A stretch of 64,000 nucleotides of DNA, taken from contig JAIWNE010000003.1 in assembly GCA_025331445.1 (NCBI GenBank), forward strand, positions 1 to 64,000, given 5' to 3'. This document shows, in pieces, positions 11,797 to 23,659 of this stretch (within the stretch, counting starts at the first letter, position 1; each line of letters starts with the position of its first letter). Origin of the DNA: Blakeslea trispora. Taxonomy: Eukaryota > Mucoromycota > Mucoromycetes > Mucorales > Choanephoraceae. A program made the position numbers and the translations under genes. The notes beneath the pieces are model-generated. The model was not told where the DNA came from and did no database searches. It worked only from the letters and a program-made list of their open reading frames with translations.

Positions 11797-12917
11797 TTAT
11801 TTATTACTTTCTTTCTGTTTAATAACCAAATGTAAAAAATTATCTGCAAAGCACAAGTTTTCATAAGCCCAGTGAATAGGCATATCTAGAGGTAATTCAA
11901 TACCGTGTGTCATAACTAATACAGGTGTGAGTGCTTCTTCATCTAGGGCGGGAATCAACCTGGTGATTGCTTGACTTAATAAGAGTATTTCTACGAGTAA
12001 GAAAAATTCTTTGATTAAAATTGTCTCTCTCTCCAATTGAACAACGGCGTTATTACCTGAGTCTTGTTGAAATGGCACAAGCCCTTGAATGACAGGGCAT
12101 TGATCAGGTAAATATATCCTCAGGGGAACATCTCTCAAATTGTTTGAATATTCAGTAAGTTGCTTATTTACTGCTCGAAAATCATCATACTGATCTAATC
12201 GTACTCAAGACATTAGTGTACACATAGGCAGGTGAAAACTCAATGTTTTTTCTTTATATTCTTTACCAGAAGCTAAAGATTGCCACAGTTGCGTTGAATC
12301 ACGCTTAGAGAGGTTCATGACTCTTTTTGTTGTTCCGAATCGAAGAAAATCAGCCTATAGAATAAATGAGTATCAAACGTGAAATCTATACTATCTTGTG
12401 CTTACTTCTTTAATCATAGACATAAACATGTCTTGCATTGTCTCTGGAGTAGGCTTCAACAAGACAGTATCTACAGGTAAATCCTTAAAGCGCATAGTTA
12501 GTGTCCAGGGTAAGCTGTCAGCGTGCAAGTCAAACAAGAGTCCAACTGGATAATGCCTAATCAAATCAATAAGATACATGTATAAACTAAACAACAAATA
12601 ATATTACCATTTGAGAGGTAATTGGTCAGCTTCATACCAAACCGACTGAAATGACTCTTCAGACACTTGCATGTCAAGATCCTTCATGAGCTTTTTGATG
12701 TGCCAAGTAACAAGAGGAAGATATGAGCACCTTGATACTTCCAGCTGAAATGTAATAAAGTTAGCGGGTTGCCTCTCGTGCGCGATTCAGATCATGTCTT
12801 TACATAAATAGGATCCCACTCTTTGCCGAGAATGACCTCAGTGGGATCTAGCACGATTTTTATAGGAAGTTTGCCGTTCCATACATGCTTTGCAATTGCA
12901 TAATCATAAACCGACAT
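11797..12917 (-). CDS. ATG5: Autophagy protein Atg5
   Basis: Atg5 is covalently joined to Atg12. With Atg16 it forms the E3-like complex that lipidates Atg8 on the growing phagophore. Exons are 12804..12917, 12608..12744, 12406..12556, 12267..12354, 12057..12194 and 11797..11990 (273 residues, close to human 275). It starts with AKHVWNGKLPIKI, the usual N-terminal block. The HYPVGLLFDL and MSMIKEADFLRFG blocks follow. Lys133 in IKEAD corresponds to the Atg12 acceptor lysine. Later come RDVPLRIYLP and the C-terminal GIELPLDMPIHWAYENL-x-FADNFLH. The fifth intron (66 nt) is a multiple of three and has no stop in frame, so its retention would give a 22-residue longer protein. It converges with the LRR gene. 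Confidence 0.96.
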
Positions 12918-13471
12918 TCTTGAACAGTAAACACAATTTCACTATTGCTGCAATAGACACAAAAAAGATAGTAACACAAGCCCTGTGAGTTGTGCACTCT
13001 TTGTTTTCGTACTTTGAAACAGTTAAAACGATCACAGTATTAACAAGCAGCCCTTTCCTTTTGAAAGGAGTAAATTCTCTGCTTAGAAAGTTGCCTTGCT
13101 TTCTTTCACACTATTCTATAATAATTCTTGTCTTTAATGTCTAATAGAGACGACACTGAATCTCGTTATATAAAACAAAAAGTAATTCTAGCAAAACAAA
13201 AAGAATTGTTGCGCCGTTTGATCTTCTATGCACACATCCACTCTTTGTTCTTCTATTGTTTTCTTTTTGTATTATCGAAGACTTGTTTAACAGCGTATGA
13301 AAGTTATTCTAAATAATAAAACCTTCCTGGTGAAGAGCTAAGGCAGTTGCGGGGTTCCTCAGATCTTGTTCAAAAAAAAAATGAGCTAGTGATAACGTTA
13401 TAGTGTAGCTAAACCATTGTTTTTCTTTTGTTGCATAAGTTTATTGTTAAGAAAAGCATCAACAACTCCGC
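12918..13471 (+). other. Possible small coiled-coil protein gene, structure unresolved
   Basis: An ATG at 13137 opens a Lys/Glu-rich stretch (DDTESRYIKQK, ILAKQKELLRR) and stays open to a TAA TAA pair at 13314-13319. In exactly the same frame, 13320-13407 is open again, with a helical, charged sequence (GEELRQLRGSSDLVQKK) that ends in TAG. The two parts read like one short coiled-coil protein. The region 13212-13290 is pyrimidine-rich and could be an intron. No donor/acceptor pair I tried removes the stops and keeps the frame, so this may be a pseudogene, a sequence error or two unrelated scraps. I do not recognise a family. The remainder of the interval is AT-rich with nothing evident. Confidence 0.3.
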
Positions 13472-13826
13472 TTAAACTAAACGCTTCAATAGCTGTAAAC
13501 CACATGCATTCTTGTCTTTACGGTCAAGAATGACAGCTCTTGGCGTGGATTCAGAAGGCTCATAATCGCACCTTAATTCAGATTTTCCAGCGCGTATGTT
13601 ACAGACAGCATTGATACGGCATTGGTGATCACACGGAGGGCTTAAAGGGGATGACTTGTAACGATGGAGCCAGTAAAGGTCAAACCTTTTATCGTCATGA
13701 GCCATTTCTTCTGTAAATTGATGCCACCAAGCAGGAGACAAAGGTGGAAATAGATTCTTGCTAGATCTATAGTGTTCTCTAGCAGAGTATTCTTTGTGCC
13801 AATTCTGGGAAATGCTTAAGTATTGA

Positions 13827-13865
<39 letters not shown>

Positions 13866-15658
13866 TCACTTACTGGCTCATGCTCCCAATCTGTTGATTG
13901 ATTTAAATCTGCTATATAAGTATGGGAATCTACCACTTCAAAAGTACCAGTGTCTACTGTATATGTTCTAAATCCAGGATTCATATCTGGAAATGGAGTG
14001 ATAGAAGGAGCTAGATAGCCTATGGAAATAGCATCTTTGGCTTCTTGTGTAGCATTGTGTCTATAGAAAAGCTGTATTTCATCCCTAAAACAATAGCCCT
14101 TGAGTTTTCTATTTCTCTGTTTGTAACAAACAACTTACCTGTGTGTATGACCAAAGAATTGACCAGCAATCACATGAGGAGCGTATCGTTCAACAATTTG
14201 ATAGTAGTAATTTGAGTAGTCTTGAAAACAAGAATCGTCACCAGGAGGAGTGTGTCCGATGATCCATACTCTTTCACGGACATCTTCTGATTTCTGTAGC
14301 TGTGCCACAAGCCATGTGAGAATACCATTTGGGTCTCTTCTGGAAGGTTGTTCGTACATCCACCAGTTGAGATTGTAACAAAAGTTAGTGTTGATACTGA
14401 TAAGCTTAAGACCTGGATAAGGGTGACTGACATAGCTTCCACTATTTCTATGAACACTTGGAAGATGCTGAGAAGGCAACCAGCCTTCCCAACTTGACTG
14501 TAATGTAGCATAGAGCCATTCCATACTCAAGTCATAACGGCGACGATCATCTCGCGGCAGATTGGAATCCCTGAGCGGGAAAAGATTAGTCGGAGCCGCC
14601 TCATGATTTCCGATGGCTGGATAGAGCTTGGTGTTGATAAGCAAAGGTGAGTCAAAATAGGAATGCAGTAATGTATATGAGTCCTCTTGAATAGCCTGTG
14701 TCTTTTCGACAGGCAATGTCTCCCATACTTCATGAGGAGGTATATCGCCTGTCAATATGCCAAATGAAGTGTTTGGACTTATTTTAGGAATATAATCAAG
14801 CATCGATTGAATAAGGTGGATAGGCGAATCACAACTAAAAGAACCCCAGGGTGATGCTTTACTCGAGATGTTTTGATAGTCCGTGTATTCTCTCCGACAA
14901 CAGATTGGCTTGTTGCATTCAGTTTCTGCTCCTTCCTGTTAGAAGGTTTTCTTATCTTTTTTAGTTTATCTGGTCTTTTTTCTTTTGCAAGAATTCTCAA
15001 CTCACTTGATACTGAGGGTCCACATGCCAATCGCTAAGGTGTAGTACTGTGATTGTCTTGTTATTACGCTTATGATGATATGTGTATTTAGGCTTGGGTT
15101 TGGGGAATGGGACTGTCCAGGGATTGATTTTTGGATGAGGACATGCATTTATTACAGAGGCACAAGCGAGATGACCATCACGGCCACCTACATCCATGGT
15201 CTATCATGATTGTATAAGTTCAGAGAACCAAAACGACTCTATCAAATAGCTTTCGTTTCTCTCTTATCTTACCCTTAACACTCTCCTGATAATTGGTCCT
15301 TGTTCTCTTACCATTCCCTCACACTAGAAAGTCAATCAGTCATTCATAAACAAGGATAGTTCTAGAAGAGACTACTTACTACTTGGTCATCCACTATATT
15401 AGCATCTTTACATACTTTGATCATGGCTGCTAACTGGATTCCCTCAGGTAATCGACACAATTGTTTAGTTACTTTAAGTAGATTAATGCAGGCATTGCAC
15501 TTCTTTTTGTTATCTTCAGGGTTAATGAGTATATTTAGTTCTATTTGCATTTCACTTTCTAGTTTATAATGCTCAAGTGTATTGAAGAAAGTTTGATAAA
15601 AGCTCTTAGCCTCGATCAAGCAAGGCCATAATAAGAGAATCCATAACCATAATTTCAT
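13472..15658 (-). CDS. Secreted acid sphingomyelinase-like phosphodiesterase
   Basis: Saposin-type metallophosphodiesterase of the acid sphingomyelinase family, which cleaves phosphocholine-type headgroups or phosphodiesters outside the cell or in the vacuole. Exons are 15380..15658, 15273..15323, 15006..15200, 14139..14935, 13874..14084 and 13472..13804 (621 residues). An N-terminal signal peptide is visible (MKLWLWILLLWPCLIEA). A saposin B domain with paired cysteines (CNACINLL, KQLCRLP) covers residues about 50-135. The calcineurin-like fold then shows LSDWHVDPQY, LTGDIPPHEVW, AIGNHEA, IGHTPPGDD and GHTHRDE, so all metal-binding motifs are intact. The C-terminal cysteine-rich domain contains CDHQCRINAVCN. 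The last intron holds a 35-nt poly-T run on the plus strand. The sphingomyelin substrate is a family inference; fungi lack typical sphingomyelin, so the real substrate is open. Confidence 0.93.
13829..13863. repeat. Poly-T homopolymer inside an intron
   Basis: Thirty-five consecutive T (A on the coding strand) within the last intron of the sphingomyelinase-like gene, just upstream of its acceptor. Such runs are unstable in length, and assembly errors are possible here. Confidence 0.95.
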
Positions 15659-18603
15659 AATTACGATAAAAAGATAAATTTACAAGAAAAAAGGAAAGGG
15701 AATTTCGTTATCGTCATTTGTATGGCATCAATGCAAGATAAACTCAGTTCATTTCAAACTCCATGACCCGCGTGAATATAAAAAAGAAATACAGTGTTTG
15801 CGGTAACCATGTTGCGGAAGCGAAGACAAAAGATGTGGTATGGTCCCACCCTTGGACTCAATACCTTAAGAAGTTTGGAAATTGGCCCGCCCTATGCAAT
15901 TTTCTGAAACAACTATGATTTTACTTAGCATAGAAAGATATAGAGAGAAAACAAAAATAATAAAGAAAAAAATCCTTTCTCTTTCTTTTGACTCAAAGCA
16001 ATATGTCTGACTTGGAACCATGGTAATATGTATCAATCCTGTTTAAGAATAATCAGTATACAGTTCGACAAATATACGATAACAAATAGTTACTCTGCAT
16101 ATACTTGTTGTGGTGTTTTGTTTTTTTAATAAGAATCTCATCGATTGCAGGCTTCAGGTATCTTCTGGTGAATGTATCTTTAGACGAATCAACGATACTG
16201 ATATTGCTGCTGGCCATATTTGTCACCAAATCCTTCACTACTCGGCTGATCTTATCCTGCTTTTTCTTCCTCCTCTTCCTCTTCTTCTGCTTCAACATAA
16301 TTACATTATCAATTATCTTTTTTTTTTAACTTACACCTGCAGTACATGACCGCAGCCACAGATGATCTTGGTATTTTTGGTTTCTTATTCTCAAAGCACA
16401 GTTTCAAAGCGTCAGCCTCAGGTCTTTTTTAGAAGACTTTTAGGGGTGTGCCACTCAGGTGTGCCGTTTTTCGCAGTCGCTTTTAAAAATAGTATATGGC
16501 TTACCTCCAATAATAAAAAGCCTAAAGTGTAAACATTGTTTTAGTCTTCTGCTTCTCAGATATCTTTTTAGCTGTTGGATAGATGACCTACCACGTCTCT
16601 AAGGAAAGAAATCTAATTTTTTTTTATCAATAGGTACGCGACAACATTCATAACGAAATAAATGTCTTTTTTTAAACAGTCTCTTAAATGTATGTCATTT
16701 AGACAGTAAAAAAGCGCGTGGCTATTGGTCTAAGCAAGCATTAGCAAATATATTATAGCCTACTGAACAGATTTGTTACCTTTTTATATATAAAATTCAT
16801 TTCAGTGATAATCATAGAAAAGAAAAGATGACAAAGATTTTTTTCTATGTTTTTACAGAGCAAATTGACCACATTACTTATCAATTGTCCTCATTGGCTG
16901 ATATATTGATTGCTTGTTTATTCTCTGTGTATAGACCAGTCTGAGTCTTATTTCATATAATGAACACCCTGGTTCTTTGTCCAATGATACAAAAAGACTA
17001 AATCCTTATTATTAGCAGGGATAGGGAAAAAAGTCGGCATAGATCATTTACCATAATTACTATTTATTGTTCTGGAGTAAAAGGGAGAATAGGGGCGATA
17101 CTCTAGTATCAGCAAAAACATGTAAACTAATCATGACATACAAACGGCGATTCATCTGTAGATGCGTTTGTCTCAGTAGTTGGTCTGTTCTTATAGCTCA
17201 TGTTGTTAGTTGCGCTTATGGCTTAGACGATTATAGAGAAATGAATTTACCTTGACATTACATAATTAGACAGTACTAAGACTTGTATTGATACTCTTGT
17301 CGGCAAATTTCATTGGCTCAATGTCCCTGAGTGTGCCAAGAATGATTGATGTTCTTTTGGCATACCAAATTGCTGCGTATAGTGCTAGTGATACTTGTAC
17401 ATTTTTTTTTTTTTTTTTTTACTTTTTCTTGATACCATAATACATTGCAAAGATTATTTGCCTTTGATATTTCAACACCTAACAGTAATCATTGAGTTAC
17501 ACTAAACACGAGAAGATCAATGGAGCCTATTTAGCCACATAGTAAATGGAGTTCGTGTCAAGGCTACGGAACATTTAAACAGAAGCGATACATCAAGAGC
17601 CTTCTGGAAACATCATCTGTCATTCAAATAGGCGATTCTGTCAAGCAAACAAAGCTATAGTTTCTAAAATTGTTTGATTTCTCTACGTTCTTTTCTTTTT
17701 TGCTCTCGTTCGAAACATAAACATATTCTTTGTTTCGTAAACAAACAACTGCAATTCCTGGCAAACTAATCGGAATCTACGTATTGTGTTGAAGCTATTC
17801 TCTCTTTTTAGCAGTGAGGTATAGGAATTGTATCAAGGAAAACAAATCAAGTACTACGAATTGATAGCTCTGGAACAGACAGAGTTTACCAGCCCCACTG
17901 TAATTCATTTTGTAATCGAATGTCAATGACCGAGCCCTTGATTTCTGAGCAGATCGCATCAGTCATATTGATCCAGTTATTTCATTGGTACATATACGAT
18001 GAATAATGTCATGTTGTATAATAAATTTAACACGATAAAAAAAGTCTTGAAATAAGCATCAATTGATCGCATTTAAATCAACTAACTCCTCAATACACAA
18101 AAAAGAGTTAAGTATTGATGAGTTCCCAAAGTTATGTAAGCAAACGAACATCAATAGGTAGCCACATGACAACCCTAACTGGTTAACAGTAGTGTTTTGT
18201 AGTACTGATGCAGCCTACACTGTATTAGTTTAAGCATTTACGATTACTTATCCCAGAAACTTCAGCCAATCAGAAAAAAAGTTTAATGGGGTAAGTGGGG
18301 GGGGGGGTGAAGACAGAGAGATAATATGAAAGAAGCTTTGGTTTTCGCATGTCAGTTCATATACAAACATGCCCTTCTGTGGTGTCAACGAAGATGCCCG
18401 CAATTAAGCATCATGTCTCCATCAAACATGCATATATAAAATGTATTTGCTACATATTGTCTATTACTCTTTTTAAGTAGGGAGGATGTACTAAACGAGA
18501 AAGAACAACAGGAAATGTCGGCAAACATGACAAATAAGAAAGAAAACATCATTGAAAAAAACTAGATCTGAAGAGAAGTATAGAAAAGCTTCTCCTTTCT
18601 TTA
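15659..18603. other. Mostly intergenic; ambiguous spliced gene around 16.0-16.45 kb
   Basis: Both strands of 16003-16430 show gene-like signals. On the plus strand an ATG at 16003 (SDLEPW), a GTAATA donor and a CAG acceptor before 16150 give an open frame (SSGECIFRRINDTD). A second polypyrimidine-CAG acceptor lies near 16343. On the minus strand a frame with good codon use (ISRVVKDLVTN, DTFTRRYLKPAIDEI) joins in phase across a GTGTAAG intron to a short cysteine-rich piece (IICGCGHV). Neither gives a full domain I know. A 33-codon ATG frame occurs at 15809. From 16.45 to 18.6 kb I see only AT-rich DNA, a T run near 17402 and a G run near 18299. Confidence 0.3.
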
Positions 18604-20335
18604 CTATTTCTGAGAGAGCTTAAGATGATAAGATTTTGGTCTAAAGAAAAGGGATAAAAATCAATAGGTTGTAAAAAAGTGAATGGGATGTTTCTTACCT
18701 TGTAAACTGACTGAATCCTTGTTTACTCATTGAGAATCCCAATCCGCTTTCCTTGGCTCCTACCCAGGCTAAAGCAGGATCAATGTAGTCACATCGATTC
18801 ATAAACCAAGTACCCGTTTCTATTTGATCACCAATTTCAATCGCTTTTTCTTCACTTGAAGTCCAAATGCTAGCAGTCAAACCATAGCGAGAATCATTCA
18901 TCAGCTCAATAGCCTGCTCATCAGAAGAGACTTTCATGATTCCTAGTACAGGACCAAATGTCTTTCAAACAGTCTTTTAGTTCGTGTTGCTTTTTGTCTT
19001 TTCTTTTACTGTTTACCTCTTCATTCATCACAAGCATGGAATGGTTCACATTGACCAATATTTGTGGAGCTACATAAGCATTATCAGGCTATGTAGAAAA
19101 AAATAAGTCAAAGTTTAATTTGTATGTATTTCATAAACATTATCATCTATACCTTTTCAGATGGAAACAACTGTTTTGTATCAATAAGTGCAGAAGCTCC
19201 TTTTTTCAGAGCATCCTTAATATGCGTTCTGACATTTCCAGCAAACTTTATATTGGCCATAGGTCCAAGTGTAGTACTTTGGTCATTGGGATCACCAAGC
19301 ACATAACCCTAGAAAATAAATGATGTGTATAGCTGCAATCAGTCTTCAAGCAATATGATTCTTGTTGTGTATGATCTAAAGGATAACAACTTGCCTTTGT
19401 CAAAGCAACTGCTTTTTCTACGAACGCATCGTAAATACTTTCGTGAACATAACAACGTTCGATGGAACAGCAACATTGACCAGAATTGAAGAAAGCGCCA
19501 TCAACAATGTTCTCAACAGCAAAATCCAAATCGGTATCAGGCAGAACATAAGCAGGATCTTTACCACCAAGTTCCATGCCAGCACCTTTGTTAAAAAGAA
19601 AATTGAGTGTCTTGTTTTCACAATAGCTCAATATTACTTACCAACAAGTCGTTGGCTATCGCCAATTGTCTGTCTGATTCTCTTTCCAACAGCAATACTA
19701 CCAGTGAAATTAACAAACTTGACAAGAGGATGCTGAACAAGATAATCGGCCTCTTTATCTTGAACATGGATTGCCTGAACCACGTCCTTTGGAATACCTG
19801 CCTCTAAGAGTGTTTCAACAAAGATATCTGCGCACTGAGGTGTTTGAGGAGACTGTTTCAGTAAAACGGTGTTACCAGATAACAAAGCAGGTACAATGTT
19901 ATTGACAGTAGTCAGGTAGGGATAGTTCCAAGCGGCGATGATGAATACAGGACCAAGAGGCTCTTTACGTTGGAAGCGCTTGACTTTTCCAGGCACGTAC
20001 TCAATAATGTCGTCTGTCAATGCTTCTTCAGCAACAGATATCATGTAGTTGGCGCGCTCAAGTACGCCCTTCACTTCACCATGTCCATATCGAATAGGCC
20101 GACCCATTTGAGATGTGATGGAAGCAGCAACTGTATCCTTCTTGTTCTCGAAAAGTTCACAGAATTTTTCAAGAATAGCAATACGTTCTTTGAGGTGAAC
20201 TTTTTTCCATAAAGCAAAAGCCTTTGTAGAACGCTCGACAGCCTCGTCCACTTGAGCTTGTGTTAGCACAGGCACTTCAAGTATAACCTTTTGGTTACTG
20301 GGAGAGACTACTTTGATATTATTTGTATCAGCCAT
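18604..20335 (-). CDS. NAD(P)-dependent aldehyde dehydrogenase
   Basis: Oxidises aldehydes to carboxylic acids. Exons are 19642..20335, 19395..19585, 19153..19308, 19017..19088, 18699..18961 and 18604..18640 (470 residues, slightly short for the family). Cofactor-binding features are IIAAWNYPYL, LLSGNTVLLKQSPQTP and FTGSIAVGKRI. The general base lies in GMELGGKDPAY. The nucleophile lies in the FFNSGQCCCSIERC segment, with three adjacent cysteines. The C-terminal signature is EETFGPVLGIM, then TRPKSYHLKLSQK. The intron between exons 2 and 3 has a GC donor (GCAAGT), needed to keep the frame into GYVLGDPND. An in-frame ATG 57 nt upstream would add a short hydrophobic leader; the start at 20335 fits cytosolic relatives better. 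The exact substrate class is not resolved. Confidence 0.93.
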
Positions 20336-21822
20336 TTTAAACAAGTATCTGCTACGTGTATCAGGTAAAGAAAATGTAAGAAAAAAAAACAAACCTTATG
20401 CGTTTTTATGCTATCTTATGGCTCTGAGTTTAGAATTCTTAGATAAAAAAAAAGAGAACTCTACCAAAACAGGGCAAACCAAAATAATTTAGCTTGGCTT
20501 TTAATGATTCTGTCATTATCAACTAAGTCAGTTCAATGAGCGTATTCAAGCTATTGAATCAAGACAATTGTTGTATGTTCATGTGAATACCGACTTGTGT
20601 AACAGAGGACAAGTATTGTGATGCAAATATTTTGGGCGACTACAACTGATGCTTAGCTGCGCTCATTGATGTTTTAAAAAACGTGCATCCTTGAATAAGC
20701 TTGTTCATCTCTTTCATTTTATTCTTGCCAGTTCGTGCTCATCTAAATTACTCAGCATCATGTTGCAAAATGCCTCTATATTTCAAGAAAATAATGCATG
20801 TACACTTGTAACAGAATGTGTTGTGATGCCTACCGATTTATAAGCTTTGACCTGAATCGATTTTCTTTTATTATGCAACATTTGAGGGCGTCCTCTTAAT
20901 AACATTTCAACGCTAAAGGGACATATTACAGTTTTTTGTTCTACCTAAAGTAACATTTCTGTATATAAAAAAAAGTTGTTGCTACAGACACTGATCTGTC
21001 AGTTGATTTAACAAGAGCGCATACATGCATTTTCCTCTACTTTGGAAGCGTTGGATGTACTTGTTTCGAATAGCTCTACTGTTGCTTCGGTTATAGTTAT
21101 TTTCATGCATTTGATCAGTTTGCCATGCATCAAACGATATACATACGAAGCTGCCTGTCAAAACAACCATACTAATGCTATCACAGCAGCTTTGTTACAT
21201 ATTGTGGTATTCACCACAGCTCATTTATATGATTTAGATATCGATCTGGTTAAGAAGAGTTTTTTATCGTGTCTGACACTTTTTGTCTTCACCTTAATAA
21301 AGGCCTTTCAATGGCACTCTTTAAAATTGCAATATATAGATAATGCTAAAAGTTTCTTCTGATTTGAAGCAGATATAAGACATAAAAATTGTTCTTTGCA
21401 TAGATTATTTTGAGTTCACTGGATAGAACAAAAAAAAGCAAGAGCTCATTTTACTCATATTGTCTTTTGTGTCTGCAAATGAAAAGATTTGTCAATTGAA
21501 AGAGCAAGGTTTCAAACCAAGCCAAGCTAAACAAATCACTATATTTGCCATTGACAGAAAATGCTTATAGGTAGAAAGCTGTTTCTTTTCTCTCAAAACC
21601 ATAGATTCTGCATATCCTGTCTGACGCACTAATTTCAAGTCTCAAAGATAACCCTATTGCGCCAAAAATGACACACATTGTGTATGGCCTTCAGCTTGCT
21701 ACTGTCTGAAGATAAATTATGACCTGTCTAAAAAAAAAGGAAACTAATTTTGTCTGAATTTAAAGAATAGAATCTGTACTAGTTTGTTTTTTATTTTCCC
21801 TTCTTCTCTTTATCTAACTAAT
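20336..21822 (+). other. Intergenic with one possible membrane-protein exon
   Basis: The plus-strand frame 21018-21362 is open with gene-like codon choice. It contains three hydrophobic stretches (VASVIVIFMHLISL, AALLHIVVFTTAHLY, FLSCLTLFVFTLI) and ends at TGA. Its first ATG is at 21105, inside the first hydrophobic stretch, so it may be the last exon of a spliced gene or a relic. No upstream exon could be placed. The rest of the interval shows nothing. Confidence 0.3.
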
Positions 21823-22599
21823 ATGTCTCAACCTACCTACAATCATTTACCTGAAAAATTAAAGAATCATTATATTATCCAAAGACACGGGTTCTCTTTG
21901 GCTAATAATGCAGGCCTGATTTGCTCTAACCCTGATATTGCTATTCCACCTACTGGTGGCCCATTAAATACCGGATATGGTTTGCACGAAAAAGGCAAGA
22001 TTCAGGTGAAAGAGGTATAGAAACCATTTTGATATAGTGCAGTATGAGAACAAGGAATCTCATGCAGTTACATTTGTTATGTGAATTAGTCTGCTGCACT
22101 TCTTTCCAAGCATTTATTTCTTTCCCAAGAAGCACTCTCAGATGATGATTCTCCTGTTGTTATGTTTTGTTCTCCCTTCAAGAGAACTGTAGAGACAGCT
22201 GAGATTATTCAAGGCGTCCTCAATGACACTGTTCTCAAGGGAAAAGTGTCTCGTCCCATTCACGAAATGGAGTTGAGAGAGCGTTGGTACTCTCAATTAG
22301 ATATGAAAAGTGACAAGCTTTATGAGGATGCTTGGGTAGATGACAAGGCAGAGCCTGATCATGGCGAAAACAGTCAATATGGGGTTGAATCGCCTAGCAG
22401 TGTGTGTGATCGAGTAACTCGATTTATTGTTGACAAGATTGAAAACCAAATGCAAGGAAAGACTGTGATCTTGGTAGCTCATGGGGATGTCTGTCAAATC
22501 ACCTTGACTGCTTTCCTTCGTATAGAGGCTTGGAGACACAGAGAAATTAAGCATGTTGATACTGCTAACTGGAGAGATACTTTGCAAATTGAAATGTAA
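21823..22599 (+). CDS. Histidine phosphatase / phosphoglycerate-mutase-family protein
   Basis: Member of the histidine phosphatase superfamily, which forms a phosphohistidine intermediate. Exons are 21823..22014 and 22090..22599 (233 residues). The catalytic motif is IIQRHGFSLANN with His of RHG near residue 20. The second arginine lies in FCSPFKRTVETAEII, and the acidic residue in MELRERWYSQLD. The second catalytic histidine is in VAHGDVCQI. Its size and divergence from glycolytic mutases (no LNERHYG block) point to a broad-specificity phosphatase of unknown substrate rather than phosphoglycerate mutase proper. It converges with MTR3, with 48 nt between stop codons. Confidence 0.85.
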
Positions 22600-22647
22600 A
22601 TTGCCAATAACTATCGATATATGTACAACACACAACAATGATTTTAT

Positions 22648-23588
22648 TTATAGAGATCGTAATAAAGAGTTTGACATAACACTATAGATCTTTGAACAGC
22701 CATCAATACATTGTTCGATAGCCTTTGCACTGACAGCACTGTCTGACTGACCGGCTTGGAGGATGTGGGTTACTTCGTTTAAGGATGGCATGTAGGATAA
22801 CATCAATGATCCCTCTTTGTGAGTCTCCTCATAGTCTGTACCGTCCATGAGAATTTCTTGGTCCTTTGTCAGTACAGTAGAGCAAGCTGTCACCTGATCC
22901 AACATTTCAATACCTGCGTCTGCTAAGGCAACGCTAGAAGCAACAATAGCAGCAGCAAGACATGAACTTGTTCCATCATTTTCCAAAACAGTGACATAGA
23001 TATCAATAGCTGACTTGGGTAATAGTTCCACTCTAACAGCAGGTGTTAATGCTTCTACTAATATTTGCGAGAACTCTTTTTCCTCGGCATCCTACATGCT
23101 ACTGATTAATTGAGAACGCAAATAAAAAAAGCACATTTGAGACATACTCTAGTTTGCCCTCTTCGTTTTGTACAAGAAAATGTTGAGAATCTGAAATCAC
23201 AATAAAGTTTACACAAGTTGGAAAATTCAGCCTTCTTCAACTGTCGTGGACCATATCTAATTGTGACTTGGATAAGTATTGCTGTCAATCTACAAACCCT
23301 CCAACTTACACAGCACAAGTCACTTTTGTATTGCCAACCTCAATATATGCTGATCCATTCGCTTGAGTAATAAGACCAGTTTTCAAAACTAAAGAAAAAC
23401 AACGTATATAGGAACGTTAGAACCAAGTTTTTTTTTTTTCGGCAGCTTTTACAGATAGGTCGAAGATCTTCAAATCCTCTGTTGTCCAATCGCTTTTTAT
23501 CTTTGCCTAAAGCAGAACCGTCTTTTTCTTCTCTTTTGTAAATGGGTGGAACACTTGTTTCGGGACCGTTAACACGTCTGCGATCCAT
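22648..23588 (-). CDS. MTR3: Exosome RNase-PH subunit Mtr3
   Basis: One of the six RNase-PH-fold proteins that build the barrel of the RNA exosome (EXOSC6 in animals); catalytically inactive in eukaryotes. Exons are 23453..23588, 23310..23388, 23148..23256 and 22648..23091 (255 residues). It begins MDRRRVNGPETSVPP, typical of Mtr3. The RNase-PH core shows RPIFLKTGLITQANGSAY, EVGNTKVTCAVYGPR, ELLPKSAIDIYVTVLENDG and the second half AAIVASSVALADAGI. All introns keep phase. RRP45, another ring subunit, lies 17 kb to the right. The choice of Mtr3 over other ring paralogues rests on the N-terminus and the YGPR context. Confidence 0.9.
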
Positions 23589-23659
23589 TCTTATAGATAT
23601 ACTTTATGATTAAAGGGAAAAAAACCGAGCTTGCAAATTTAACACCAAAAGAAAGGGTG

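Noticed and set aside
18604..23588. Biosynthetic gene cluster reading of aldehyde dehydrogenase plus histidine phosphatase
   Set aside because: No backbone enzyme, P450 or cluster transporter lies nearby, and the next gene is the housekeeping exosome subunit MTR3.
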